Below, piece after piece: positions 50,783 to 59,607 of a DNA stretch of 64,000 bases (position 1 is its first letter; each line of letters starts with the position of its first letter). The DNA is from JANXUR01 sp038229415 (GTDB lineage: Bacteria > Acidobacteriota > Terriglobia > Terriglobales > Acidobacteriaceae), in assembly GCA_038229415.1 (NCBI GenBank), contig JBBROM010000004.1, positions 1 through 64,000 on the forward strand, read 5' to 3'. The position numbers and the translations under genes are program-made. The notes under the pieces are model-generated. The model worked only from the letters and a program-made list of their open reading frames with translations, was not told the origin of the DNA and ran no database searches.

Positions 50783-52690
50783 ATGGCATCCGGCTATCAA
50801 GTATTGGCGCGCAAGTATCGTCCGCAGTTTTTTGCGGATGTGATTGGGCAGGCGCACGCCACCGACACGCTGAAAAATGCCTTGACGCAGGGCCGCATCG
50901 CGCATGGCTACATCTTCAGCGGACATCGTGGCATCGGCAAGACGACCGTGGCCCGCATTTTGGCGATGGCGCTGAACTGCCGGGCGCAAGAGAATCCTTC
51001 GGCCGAGCCTTGCGGCGTTTGCGATTCCTGTGTGGAGATTCGGGAAGGCCGCTCGGTGGATGTGATGGAAATTGATGCGGCTACCAATCGCGGTATTGAC
51101 GAAGTCCGCGAACTGCGCGAAGCAGCGCGCTATCGTCCGGCGCGTGACCGCTACAAGATTTGGATTCTGGACGAAGCCCACCAGATTACGGAAGCCGCGT
51201 TTAATGCGCTGCTAAAGACGCTGGAAGAGCCTCCGGCGCATGTCGTCTTCATGCTGGCAACGACCCAGCCAGAAGATATTCCACAGACGATTCGCTCGCG
51301 TTGCCAGCACTTCAGCTTTCGCGCGGTAAAGTTCGAGCAAATCGTCACCCAGTTGCGCGACATCGTGCAGAAAGAGGGCATGGCCGCTGATGAAGATGCG
51401 CTAGCGCTACTCGCCGAAGCGGGCGACGGTTCGATGCGCGATGCGCTTTCGCTGATGGATCAAGCGATCGCTGGCATTGACGGCCACCTGAGCGCGGCGC
51501 ATGTGCGGCAGTTGGTGGGTTCGTCACCGTCATCGGTGTTGGAAGAGATGATGGCCTCGATTGAACGCGGTGCAAGCCAGGAAGTGTTGGAGCGGGTGGA
51601 TACGTTGCTCGCTGAGGGACAGAATCCGTCGCACTTCGCGGCGCAGATGGTGCGCTTCTTGCGCAACGCGATTGTGGCCAAGGTGGCGGGGAGCGATTCG
51701 GCGCTGCTGCAGATTTCCAGCGAAGAGCGTGAGCGTGTGGCTCGCGTCGCTGCGAGTTTTGGGGAAGAAGACCTAACCCGGCACTTGCAGATCATGCTGC
51801 GGACGCACGGCGAGTTGGGCTATCGCTCGGAACAGCGCTTTCTGCTGGAGCTGGGGCTTTTAAAGATGGTGCATGCACAACGTCTGTTGCCGCTGGAGCA
51901 GCTACTCAGCGGCCAATTGGCAGGCGCTTCCCTTGCGTCTTCGAGTTCTCCGGCAAAGGTGAATTCCCCGGCTGGAGCGCCTCGCAGTGAGGTTCGCCGA
52001 GAAAGTCCGCCTTCCACACCCGCAGTAGCGCAGGTTCCGCGAGTGTCTCCGTTTGCCGCCGACACGGCACGTAAAGGCAATATGCGCAGCGATGGCGGTG
52101 CGGACGCTGGCCCGCGTCCTGTCACTTCCATCAGCGGGCCCCAGGTCATCATGGGATCGGCTGCGCCAGCGGCGGAGCCGGAAACGTTCGCGGTTTCGGT
52201 GCCGGAGATCAGGCTTGCGCCAGAATCGGCGACACTAGTCACCTCTCCAGATTTAGCGACGCCACCGGAATCGCACACCTCTACCGCCTCCGATAGCACG
52301 TCCCTGCGCGACGCCATCATTGCAGCGCTTGAACAAGGCAATCAGGCGATGGTTGCCGAGATACTGGATGACGCCGAGATTGCTCTGAACGGTAGCGAAC
52401 TGTCGATTCGACTCTCTGTGCCAGAGTCTGCTGCGAGCGTCAGCTTTGGGCAGGACGCCAGGCGGATTGCGGGCGATACCGCATCGAGCGTCACCGGAAA
52501 GCGAATTACGCTCAAAATAAGTGGTGGTGGTGCGGCACAGAATGCTGCGAGTGGCGCGGCACGGCAGAACCGTCCGCAGAGCACAGGCAGTGCCCGGGCA
52601 CGTGCATTGCAAGACCCCGTAGTGCGCAAAATGCAGGAAAAATTTGGTGCCGAAGTGCGCACCGTAATTGATTTTCAGCGCGACAAATAG
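50783..52690 (+). CDS. dnaX: DNA polymerase III subunit gamma/tau
   Basis: A 635-aa clamp-loader ATPase. It has Walker A GHRGIGKTTVARIL (47-60), the zinc module with Cys66, Cys77, Cys80, Cys83 (AEPCGVCDSCVEI), Walker B ILDEAHQITEAAFNALLKTL, sensor 1 MLATTQPEDIPQTIRSRCQH, and helical domain III up to about residue 375. The C-terminal 260 residues are low-complexity Ser/Pro/Ala followed by a tau-like conserved tail (VRKMQEKFGAEVRTVIDFQR). The start at 50783 gives the family's MxxYQVLARKYRPQ N-terminus; the frame opens at 50687. It is followed by ybaB and recR in the conserved order. Confidence 0.96.
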   Translation: MASGYQVLARKYRPQFFADVIGQAHATDTLKNALTQGRIAHGYIFSGHRGIGKTTVARILAMALNCRAQENPSAEPCGVCDSCVEIREGRSVDVMEIDAATNRGIDEVRELREAARYRPARDRYKIWILDEAHQITEAAFNALLKTLEEPPAHVVFMLATTQPEDIPQTIRSRCQHFSFRAVKFEQIVTQLRDIVQKEGMAADEDALALLAEAGDGSMRDALSLMDQAIAGIDGHLSAAHVRQLVGSSPSSVLEEMMASIERGASQEVLERVDTLLAEGQNPSHFAAQMVRFLRNAIVAKVAGSDSALLQISSEERERVARVAASFGEEDLTRHLQIMLRTHGELGYRSEQRFLLELGLLKMVHAQRLLPLEQLLSGQLAGASLASSSSPAKVNSPAGAPRSEVRRESPPSTPAVAQVPRVSPFAADTARKGNMRSDGGADAGPRPVTSISGPQVIMGSAAPAAEPETFAVSVPEIRLAPESATLVTSPDLATPPESHTSTASDSTSLRDAIIAALEQGNQAMVAEILDDAEIALNGSELSIRLSVPESAASVSFGQDARRIAGDTASSVTGKRITLKISGGGAAQNAASGAARQNRPQSTGSARARALQDPVVRKMQEKFGAEVRTVIDFQRDK

Positions 52691-52729
52691 TCTCCGCCAC
52701 AGATCGCACATTCACAAAGGTCACGGCAT

Positions 52730-53038
52730 ATGAATCCATTCAACATGCAAGAAATGCTGGAGAAGGCGCGGCATCAGGCGGAAGAGTTGCAGCAGAGGAT
52801 GGCGCAGACCATTGTCGAAGCGTCTGCTGGCGGCGGTGCTGTCACCGTAAAGATGGACGGCCGCAAGCACGTTATCCGTGTCACGATTGATCCGGAGACC
52901 TTGAAGTCAGGTGACAAGGAAATGCTGGAAGACCTGGTGACAGCCGCGGTTAACGCAGCCGGTCAAAAAGTGGACGATGCCATGAAGTCGCAAATGAGCG
53001 GCTTGCTGGGCGGCATCAATCTGCCGGGGTTGATGTAG
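52730..53038 (+). CDS. ybaB: YbaB/EbfC nucleoid-associated protein
   Basis: A 102-aa protein with MNPFNMQEMLEKARHQAEEL, QQRMAQTIVEASAGGGAVTV, VTIDPETLKSGDKEMLEDLV and TAAVNAAGQKVDDAMKSQM. These are the alpha-beta-alpha features of YbaB/EbfC, a dimeric DNA-binding nucleoid protein. Its place between dnaX and recR is conserved in many bacteria. The gaps are 39 bp after dnaX and 23 bp before recR, so all three are probably cotranscribed. Confidence 0.95.
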   Translation: MNPFNMQEMLEKARHQAEELQQRMAQTIVEASAGGGAVTVKMDGRKHVIRVTIDPETLKSGDKEMLEDLVTAAVNAAGQKVDDAMKSQMSGLLGGINLPGLM

Positions 53039-53061
53039 GGTTTCAGAATTGGAGTTTTGCC

Positions 53062-53667
53062 TTGTCACGATTTGCCGAGCCGATGACGCGGCTGATTGAC
53101 GAACTGAAGAAGCTGCCGGGCATTGGCGCCAAGAACGCACAGCGGTTGGCGTTCCATATTCTGCGCTCCAGCGAAGAAGACGCGGGCAAGCTGGCCGAGG
53201 CGATTCACGATATCAAGGCCAAGCTGCACTTGTGCTCCATCTGCAACAACATCACCGACGACGACCCTTGCGTTTATTGCAGCAGCCCGACGCGCAATCA
53301 GCGATTGGTTTGCGTGGTGGAAGCGCCTACCAATATTTCGGCGATTGAGAAGACGCACTATAACGGCGTCTATCACGTGCTACACGGCACGCTTTCGCCG
53401 CTACATGGTGTGGGCCCGGAGCATCTGCGCATCCAGAATCTGATTGCAAGGGTTGAATCGGACGGCGTGGATGAGGTGATCCTGGCGACAAATCCCACGG
53501 TGGAGGGTGAAGCCACGGCAACCTATCTTTCGCAGCAATTGCGCCGAGCAGGGCCAGCGACTCTCAAAGTGACGCGAATCGCAACGGGAATTCCCGCTGG
53601 CAGCGACATTGAATATGCGGATGAAGTGACGATGCAGAAATCCATGGAAGGCCGGCGGGAGCTGTAA
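53062..53667 (+). CDS. recR: Recombination mediator RecR
   Basis: A 201-aa protein. The helix-hairpin-helix LIDELKKLPGIGAKNAQRLA is followed by a zinc finger (LCSICNNITDDDPCVYC) and a Toprim domain (RLVCVVEAPTNISAIEKTHY, NGVYHVLHGTLSPLHGVGPE, VILATNPTVEGEATATYL). A Walker-B-like C-terminus (TRIATGIPAGSDIEYADEVT) completes the standard RecR length. With RecO it loads RecA on single-stranded gaps. The start is TTG at 53062, giving the usual SRFAEPMTRLIDEL N-terminus. Confidence 0.96.
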   Translation: MSRFAEPMTRLIDELKKLPGIGAKNAQRLAFHILRSSEEDAGKLAEAIHDIKAKLHLCSICNNITDDDPCVYCSSPTRNQRLVCVVEAPTNISAIEKTHYNGVYHVLHGTLSPLHGVGPEHLRIQNLIARVESDGVDEVILATNPTVEGEATATYLSQQLRRAGPATLKVTRIATGIPAGSDIEYADEVTMQKSMEGRREL

Positions 53668-53672
53668 GTCCG

Positions 53673-53927
53673 CTAACCTTCGCGGCGTTCGCGCTCGGTC
53701 TGACTCTGTTGCAGATTTCCCATAAAGTGCGACTGCAAAAGTTGGGCGCAGCGCTCTCCGCATACCGGCAAGGCAGCCTCTTCCGTGGCGAGTTCGCGGT
53801 TCCACGGAGAAAGTGTTAGCGATGGAATGGTGCGGCCATCGAAAGAGGCCCACATCATCCACCAGCCATCTTCTTTCACCATCGTCTGTTCACAGCCCGG
53901 TCCAGCACAGCGGTAAAGGACGTTCAC
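53673..53927 (-). CDS. Small Cys-rich hypothetical protein
   Basis: An 84-aa protein. Cys pairs in YRCAGPGCEQTM and PVCGERCAQLLQSHF suggest a small zinc-binding fold, with WWMMWASFDGRTIPSLTLSP between them. The charged tail (SQTERERREG) is probably disordered. The family is not recognised beyond similar acidobacterial hypotheticals. It is convergent with recR (5 bp from the recR stop). Function is unknown. Confidence 0.65.
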   Translation of the reverse strand: MNVLYRCAGPGCEQTMVKEDGWWMMWASFDGRTIPSLTLSPWNRELATEEAALPVCGERCAQLLQSHFMGNLQQSQTERERREG

Positions 53928-54008
53928 GGCAATCGGCTCCCTAGCTCCCTAAGAGAAACAGAATTCTACAAGAGATTCGCAGACGGTGCATGGCCTGAGC
54001 TTCGCAGC

Positions 54009-56402
54009 CTAGGGATACAGCAAAAATGGCTTGCGTCTTTCGACGAACGCCGCGAGAGCGTCGCTGAGGTCGTCCGAGATGCGGCGAGGATCTTCGCCCG
54101 CTTGCAGCGCCTGCAACACCGCAGCATTCGCGATGAGCGTGTTGGTCTTTTCAAGCTGGAACTGCTGTGGACACAGGTGATGCAGTGCTGACGCGAGTTC
54201 CAATCCTAGCTCTCCGGAGTCGAGAGTCTCGCGGTCGAGTACAACCAGATTCACGCCTTCGCAATGCTGACCTTCATATTCGCTGCTGGTTGGGGTAAAC
54301 GCGGTCGGCACAAAACGCACTCCAGCGATGAGTCGCGCGTTGAGATAAGCTGCCAGTTCAGCACCACGAATCCAGGGTGCACCGAGCAGCTCAAAAGGCG
54401 TTCCAGTGCCCCGACCCACGGAAACATTGGTCGCTTCCACCATAGCGACGCCGGGATACAGCGTCGCTTCATTCAGTGTTCGCAGATTGGGCGATGGCGG
54501 AATCCAGGTGATTCCTGTGGAATCGAACCAGTCGCCGCGCTGCCAGCCCTCCATCGGAATAACCGTGAGCTTGGCGTGAATGTTGCGCTCTTGATTGAAC
54601 ATACGCGCGAGTTCGCCGAGGGTCATGCCGTGGCGAATGGGGAGCGGATGATAAGCAACGAAGGTGGAGATGCTTGCATCGGAGATTGGCCCTTGCACAT
54701 AAGCCCCGTTGACGGGATTGGGGCGGTCGAGCACGATCAGCTCGATGCCAGCTTTCGCAGCCGCTTCCAGGAAATAGCCCAGCGTGGTTTCGTAGGTGTA
54801 GAAGTGAACGCCTGCGTCCTGCACGTCAAAAACGACAGCGTCCAGGTTTTTAAGCACGTCGAGCGACGGTCGTCGCTGCGCATCAGTCGCCCCATAAACG
54901 CTGAAGATCGGCACACCGGTTGCCGCATCCTTCGAGTCGCTAATCTTCTCGGTATCGAGCGCGCCTGCCACGCCGTGCTCTGGACTGAAGATGGCTTGCA
55001 GGCTTATACCCGGCGCACGCGCCAGTATGTCAATCGTGCGCTGGCCATGCGCATCGAGCCCGGTGTGATTCGTCAGCACACCGATGCGGCGAGGATGAAT
55101 CACGTCCGGCTTCAGTTCGGCAAAGTTGTGGGCTTCGAGAACGTCGAGCCCAGTCTTCACGCTTGCATTGCGAACCGTGACGCGCCGCCCTGCGGCGGCG
55201 GTTTCGCTATAGCCGGTAATGTGCGAGAGTTGCAGCTTCGCCGCGACGGAAGGCTCCAGCGAAAGCGCACTGGCTACCGCCGTCGCAACCTTCGTCCGCA
55301 AGGCAACCGCAGTTCCCTTCTCACCAACATGAATCGCATTCGTCAGCAGAATGATGTACGTCTGCGTCGTGGGGTCAATCCACAACGAGGTGCCCGTGAA
55401 GCCCGTGTGTCCGAACGAGCCCACGGGTAGCAACTCGCCACGATTGCTGGAAAATGGAGAATCAATATCCCAGCCAAGTCCGCGCACGGCAACTGCATTC
55501 GCGGGCTGTTGCGGCGTGCTCATTTTGACGACGGTGGCTGGCGAAAGCAGCTTGCCATCCAGCAATGCCTGTGCGAACAGTGCAAGATCATCGGCTGTCG
55601 AAAAAAGCCCGGCATGTCCGGCAACGCCATCCATACGGCGAGCGGTAGGGTCGTGGACTACTCCTTGCAGCATGTTGCCCGATTCATCATTTTCGGTAGG
55701 CGCGATCTGCGCGCGCCACGCGGCAGGCGGATTGAACATCGTGTTCTTCATGCCCAGCGGAGTGAATATATTTTTCGCGGCATACTCGTCTAGCGACATC
55801 CCCGACATACACTCGACCAGCGCCCCCAGTGTGATGAAGTTGATGTCGCTGTAAACGAAGCGCGCCCCGGGAGGCCGTGCCAGCTTTTCCGCGAACGCCA
55901 TGCGGAGCCCGGTGTCTTTGCCCTGCCATGGCTGAGTCAGGTCAAGATCTTCGCGCAGGCCGGAATAGTGGATGAGCAGTTGGCGAATCGTAACGTCATC
56001 CTTGGCGTTCTGCGCGAACTCGGGCAGGTACTTGGCGACGGGGTCGTTCAAGCGGAACTTGCCTTTCTCGAAGAGTTGCATCACCGCCGTGGTGGTTGCA
56101 ACTACTTTGGTAAGCGAGGCGAGGTCGAAAACGGTGTCGGCCTGCATGGGCAAAGGCGTGGGTTGCAACGCGCGTTGGCCGAAGGCTTGCCTGTGGACGA
56201 TGCGTCCGTTGTGCCCGACGATCAACACCGCACCGGGAATTTGATGTTCGGCGATAGCTTGCGTGATGACCGCGTCTGCGGCAGAAAAGTGCGCGTCTGC
56301 GGGTGGCTTTGCTGCGGCAAGAGTCGTCGTGGCTAGGAAGACCGCGAACAGTATGACCACTGTGGTGGTGCGGGCAGGTGCGTATCGAGTCAGGAAGTTC
56401 AC
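54009..56402 (-). CDS. Secreted serine hydrolase (class C beta-lactamase fold) fused to NamZ/DUF1343 muramidase
   Basis: A 797-aa protein with a signal peptide (TTTVVILFAVFLATTTLAAA). Residues about 40-385 are a beta-lactamase/DD-peptidase-like domain: SxxK in FDLASLTKVVATT, YxN-type motif FVYSDINFITLGALVECMSG, and a C-terminal HTGFTGTSLWIDP in place of KTG. Residues about 410-790 are DUF1343: VIHPRRIGVLTNHTGLDAHG, AIFSPEHGVAGALDTEKISD, VVFDVQDAGVHFYTYETTLG, IVLDRPNPVNGAYVQGPI and TNVSVGRGTGTPFELLGAPW. DUF1343 proteins such as NamZ release terminal MurNAc from peptidoglycan fragments. The fusion would combine peptide and glycan trimming in the periplasm. It is divergent from another serine hydrolase and close to murQ. 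Confidence 0.92.
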   Translation of the reverse strand: MNFLTRYAPARTTTVVILFAVFLATTTLAAAKPPADAHFSAADAVITQAIAEHQIPGAVLIVGHNGRIVHRQAFGQRALQPTPLPMQADTVFDLASLTKVVATTTAVMQLFEKGKFRLNDPVAKYLPEFAQNAKDDVTIRQLLIHYSGLREDLDLTQPWQGKDTGLRMAFAEKLARPPGARFVYSDINFITLGALVECMSGMSLDEYAAKNIFTPLGMKNTMFNPPAAWRAQIAPTENDESGNMLQGVVHDPTARRMDGVAGHAGLFSTADDLALFAQALLDGKLLSPATVVKMSTPQQPANAVAVRGLGWDIDSPFSSNRGELLPVGSFGHTGFTGTSLWIDPTTQTYIILLTNAIHVGEKGTAVALRTKVATAVASALSLEPSVAAKLQLSHITGYSETAAAGRRVTVRNASVKTGLDVLEAHNFAELKPDVIHPRRIGVLTNHTGLDAHGQRTIDILARAPGISLQAIFSPEHGVAGALDTEKISDSKDAATGVPIFSVYGATDAQRRPSLDVLKNLDAVVFDVQDAGVHFYTYETTLGYFLEAAAKAGIELIVLDRPNPVNGAYVQGPISDASISTFVAYHPLPIRHGMTLGELARMFNQERNIHAKLTVIPMEGWQRGDWFDSTGITWIPPSPNLRTLNEATLYPGVAMVEATNVSVGRGTGTPFELLGAPWIRGAELAAYLNARLIAGVRFVPTAFTPTSSEYEGQHCEGVNLVVLDRETLDSGELGLELASALHHLCPQQFQLEKTNTLIANAAVLQALQAGEDPRRISDDLSDALAAFVERRKPFLLYP

Positions 56403-56471
56403 CGCGCCATTTTAAAGCATTGCCGCACATGCCAGGTTGGCTGATGATATGGCGTCTGCTATAACCAGCAG

Positions 56472-57623
56472 ATGCCGTTGCCGCAGCAACTAGAGTCGCA
56501 GGACAAAATCTTCGCTCGCGCATTTGGCATCCTCGAGGAGGCCATTGCGGCCAAGTCTTTCCCCGGCGCGGCTACGGCGATTACACTGCATGGGCATCTG
56601 GTGGCGCTGCGAGGTTTTGGCCGCTTTACTTACGACGACACCTCACCGCTGATCACGGCCGAGACGGTGTTCGACCTCGCCTCAATCACCAAGGTTATGG
56701 CAACGACCGCGATGGCGATGCTGCTGATGGAGCGCGGCCAGCTTGATCTGGAGATGCCACTTGTTGCGATCGTCCCTGAATTTATCTCCGCGAATACGCC
56801 CGATCCACGCCGCAAGGCGATTACGTTGCACCATCTGCTGACGCATTCCTCTGGACTCGCCGCACACGAGCGTTTTTACCTGACTTGCAGTTCGCCTGAA
56901 GCGATGTGGCAGGCGATCTTTTGTTCGCCGCTGCAAGCCACACCTGGCTCGCGCGCGGAATACAGCGACATCGGCTTCCTGCTGCTAGGGCTGGCGCTGG
57001 AGCGCATCGCGGGCGAGGCGCTCGATGCGTTTTGCGCGCGTGAGGTGTATGCGCCGCTCGGCATGGCGCACACCGAATTCCGCAGGACCGCCCCATCCGC
57101 TTCGTTTTCTAACCCCACAGTCTTGATTGCACCAACCGGCTATGCCCCGCGGCGCGAGAATACTTCCGGCGACGAATTCCTGCTGCAAGGCGTGGTGAAC
57201 GACGGTAACGCACGCACGCTCGGCGGGGTTGCCGGTCATGCAGGCATGTTTGCGCCTGCGGAAGACGTTGCGCGCTTCGCGGAGTGCATGTTGCGGGGTG
57301 GCAGTCCCCTATTCTGTCCGGAGACCGTCGCGCGCTTTACTGCGCGAGAGAATTCTCAACACAACACCTCGCGGGCGCTCGGCTGGGACACGCCTTCTTC
57401 ACCTTCGTCATCGGGCCAATACTTCTCGCCGCGTTCGTTCGGGCACCTCGGCTACACCGGGACGTCGTTGTGGATTGATCCGGAGCGCCAGCTTTCCGTC
57501 ACGCTTCTGACCAACCGCACTATGCCGCTGCAAGCAAGCGTCCCGCGCAAGAAGTCGGATTTCGATGCCATCAAGCGAGTGCGTCCGTTGTTCCATGATG
57601 CCGTGGTGGAGGCGCTGGAGTAA
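56472..57623 (+). CDS. Serine hydrolase (beta-lactamase/DD-peptidase fold), cytoplasmic by sequence
   Basis: A 383-aa protein resembling the first half of the divergent fusion: SFPGAATAITLHGHLVALRG, SxxK in FDLASITKVMATTAMAMLLM, ITLHHLLTHSSGLAAHERFY, YSDIGFLLLGLALERIAGEA, VAGHAGMFAPAEDVARFAEC and GHLGYTGTSLWIDPERQLSV. No signal peptide is visible, unlike its neighbour, so it may act on cytoplasmic muropeptides or be exported some other way. It may be an esterase, amidase or DD-peptidase. It is upstream of a small gene and murQ in the same direction. Confidence 0.88.
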   Translation: MPLPQQLESQDKIFARAFGILEEAIAAKSFPGAATAITLHGHLVALRGFGRFTYDDTSPLITAETVFDLASITKVMATTAMAMLLMERGQLDLEMPLVAIVPEFISANTPDPRRKAITLHHLLTHSSGLAAHERFYLTCSSPEAMWQAIFCSPLQATPGSRAEYSDIGFLLLGLALERIAGEALDAFCAREVYAPLGMAHTEFRRTAPSASFSNPTVLIAPTGYAPRRENTSGDEFLLQGVVNDGNARTLGGVAGHAGMFAPAEDVARFAECMLRGGSPLFCPETVARFTARENSQHNTSRALGWDTPSSPSSSGQYFSPRSFGHLGYTGTSLWIDPERQLSVTLLTNRTMPLQASVPRKKSDFDAIKRVRPLFHDAVVEALE

Positions 57624-57632
57624 TATCCGGAC

Positions 57633-57881
57633 ATGAGCATCTTCCGAGATATGCACGCTCAACGGAGCTTCCAGGGCGACCACGACTTCAGGGAACTGAA
57701 GAGAATGCTGGCCGAAGCGGAATCTCGCGGCTTCGTGGAGAGAGTCGAAATCCCGGTAGGTCGACCTTTGCGTTGGGGAGAAGAGTGGTTTCTTGAGATC
57801 GAAACCGGTGAGATGTTCAAACTTACGCCTCCCGAGGAAAAGGTTCGGGGTGAATGGGTTAACCTCGAAACGGGCGTCTAA
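57633..57881 (+). CDS. Small conserved hypothetical protein
   Basis: An 82-aa protein: MSIFRDMHAQRSFQGDHDFR, ELKRMLAEAESRGFVERVEI, PLRWGEEWFLEIETGEMFKL and EWVNLETGV. The N-terminal helix followed by a short beta region resembles small cytoplasmic proteins of unknown role. It lies 9 bp after the serine hydrolase and 25 bp before murQ, so it is probably cotranscribed with both. No family name is assigned. Confidence 0.7.
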   Translation: MSIFRDMHAQRSFQGDHDFRELKRMLAEAESRGFVERVEIPVGRPLRWGEEWFLEIETGEMFKLTPPEEKVRGEWVNLETGV

Positions 57882-57906
57882 GTAAGTCGGGGAGCGCACG
57901 CGCGAT

Positions 57907-58857
57907 ATGCCACTCATCACCAAGAATGTGAACCATACGAATTTGGGGCCAGCCTCAGCCCTCGCCACCGAGGTTCGCCGCCTCCGCACCGAGCGCTCCA
58001 ACCCTGCAGCCGCCGATCTCGACAGGATGTCTGCCTTACAGATTGCCCGCACCATCAATGCGGAAGATGCAAAAGTAGCGGGCGCAGTGAAGAAGGTGCT
58101 GCCGCAGATCGCGCGGGCGATTGATCTCGTTGCGAACGCCATCGGTAGCGGAGGGCGGCTGATCTACGTTGGTGCGGGTACCAGTGGACGCATCGCGGCG
58201 CTTGATGCTTCTGAGTGTCCGCCCACGTTCGGAACCGATCCGAAGACCGTGCAGTACGTGATCGCGGGCGGCGAGCGGGCGCTGGGTAACGCGGTCGAGG
58301 CGAATGAAGATTCGCGCGAACTCGGCGTCGCCGACCTGAAGCAGCGCAAACCCGGCAAGCGTGATGTGGTGGTTGGCCTCGCCGCTAGTGGACGGACTCC
58401 CTACACCGTGGCCGCGCTGGAGTATGCGCGGCGGGCTGGTGCGAAAACCGTCGCGCTGACGTGCAATCGCAACTCGCCGCTGGGGGCGGCGGCGGATGTT
58501 GCCATCGTGGTCGAAGTCGGGCCCGAGGTGCTGGCTGGCTCCAGCCGCATGAAGGCGGGCACCGCGCAGAAGATGGTGCTGAACATGCTCACCACTGGTG
58601 CTATGGCCCGCCTCGGCCACATATATGGCAACCGTATGGTGTACGTCCACACCAAGAACGCCAAGCTGGTGGAACGCGCGATTGGGATTCTGGAAGAGCT
58701 TACTGAAGCCTCGCGCGAAGAAGCGGTAGCTGCGTTGGAGGCGTCCGGGCAGAGCGTGCCTGTGGCGCTGGTCATGCTGAAGAAACGCCTGTCGGCTCGC
58801 GCGGCGCGTAAGCTGCTGGAAGCAACGGGTGGAAATGTGGGCAAAGTGGTGCGCTGA
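57907..58857 (+). CDS. murQ: N-acetylmuramic acid 6-phosphate etherase MurQ
   Basis: A 316-aa SIS-fold etherase that cleaves the lactyl ether of MurNAc-6-phosphate to GlcNAc-6-phosphate and D-lactate. It has ERSNPAAADLDRMSALQIAR, GGRLIYVGAGTSGRIAALDA (phosphosugar site), SECPPTFGTDPKTVQYVIAG, GGERALGNAVEANEDSRELG, VVVGLAASGRTPYTVAALEY, VGPEVLAGSSRMKAGTAQKM and the C-terminal helical UBA-like part. No MurNAc kinase (AnmK/MurK) gene is visible nearby. Together with the NamZ fusion it points to MurNAc salvage. Confidence 0.96.
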   Translation: MPLITKNVNHTNLGPASALATEVRRLRTERSNPAAADLDRMSALQIARTINAEDAKVAGAVKKVLPQIARAIDLVANAIGSGGRLIYVGAGTSGRIAALDASECPPTFGTDPKTVQYVIAGGERALGNAVEANEDSRELGVADLKQRKPGKRDVVVGLAASGRTPYTVAALEYARRAGAKTVALTCNRNSPLGAAADVAIVVEVGPEVLAGSSRMKAGTAQKMVLNMLTTGAMARLGHIYGNRMVYVHTKNAKLVERAIGILEELTEASREEAVAALEASGQSVPVALVMLKKRLSARAARKLLEATGGNVGKVVR

Positions 58858-58964
58858 CTTAGGGACTGTAGGTGAGACTGCATCAGTGTGAGAGTTTAGG
58901 GTATTCTTGAACGGTTAACCAGAATCAGAATTATCGTGCTCTTAGAAGAACTTGCGGCACTCCC

Positions 58965-59480
58965 ATGCCACGACCATATCTGAATCGCCGGCGGGCAGTG
59001 TTTTCGGTCTTGGTCGGCTTCGCAACTTCGGCGCTCGGCTGGGTGTTCAACCCCTCACGGATGTTAATGCTTCCTGGCACCCTTCTAGCAATCGCCCTAT
59101 CTGGCCGACGGGCCGCAATGACGAACCGACCCTTGGTTGTACTTCTTAACATCATAGCTACGTCGATCTTGTCATACTTAGGCGCTTCTCTCTGGAAATG
59201 GGGAAACAGCAATCAGAAACAGCCAGCCCCCTCAGCGACGCGGGCGTTGCTCATCTTCTGGCTTATTCTTCTGGTACCTTAGCTGCTGTTCGCGCCTCTC
59301 TCCGGAATGGCCTTTGATGGAGGACACACCGCTGAAGCATATTTGTTCGTTTGGTCGACTATTTCCTATCCTGTTTCGGTAGCACTGGCCGCCATTTTGA
59401 GGAAGTGGTTTCCCTATGCGGTTGTTCTTCCTGTTCTGAACTTCGCCGCGTGCTTCGCCTCGCCTTTGCTGCACAAATAG
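58965..59480 (+). pseudogene. Membrane protein gene interrupted by an in-frame amber codon
   Basis: The frame from 58965 encodes a hydrophobic protein (RAVFSVLVGFATSALGWVFN, LVVLLNIIATSILSYLGASL, ALLIFWLILLVP) and stops at TAG 59280-59282. The same frame then stays open for 65 codons with equally protein-like, membrane-type sequence (LLFAPLSGMAFDGGHTAEAY, LFVWSTISYPVSVALAAILR, KWFPYAVVLPVLNFAACFAS) to TAG 59478-59480. Ignoring the first stop gives a 171-residue protein with four to five helices. It may be a fresh nonsense mutation, a sequence error, or readthrough. The family is not recognised. Confidence 0.6.
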
Positions 59481-59607
59481 CCACTCGGGCAGCTAACAAA
59501 CGATTAACGCCGACCAAGGCCCCGCGTCATTTCCACACCGCCCGCATCTACAATTAGGCTAGTCTTCGGCGCATTTTTCGGCGCCCGCAAAGGAATCATC
59601 CCCACTC

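Noticed and set aside
50783..52690. Programmed frameshift in dnaX for a gamma form
   Set aside because: No A-rich slippery heptamer followed by a hairpin was seen in the expected mid-gene region.
54264..55430. 388-aa open frame on the plus strand
   Set aside because: Antisense to the serine hydrolase-NamZ fusion, whose domains and motifs are clear; no recognisable protein features.
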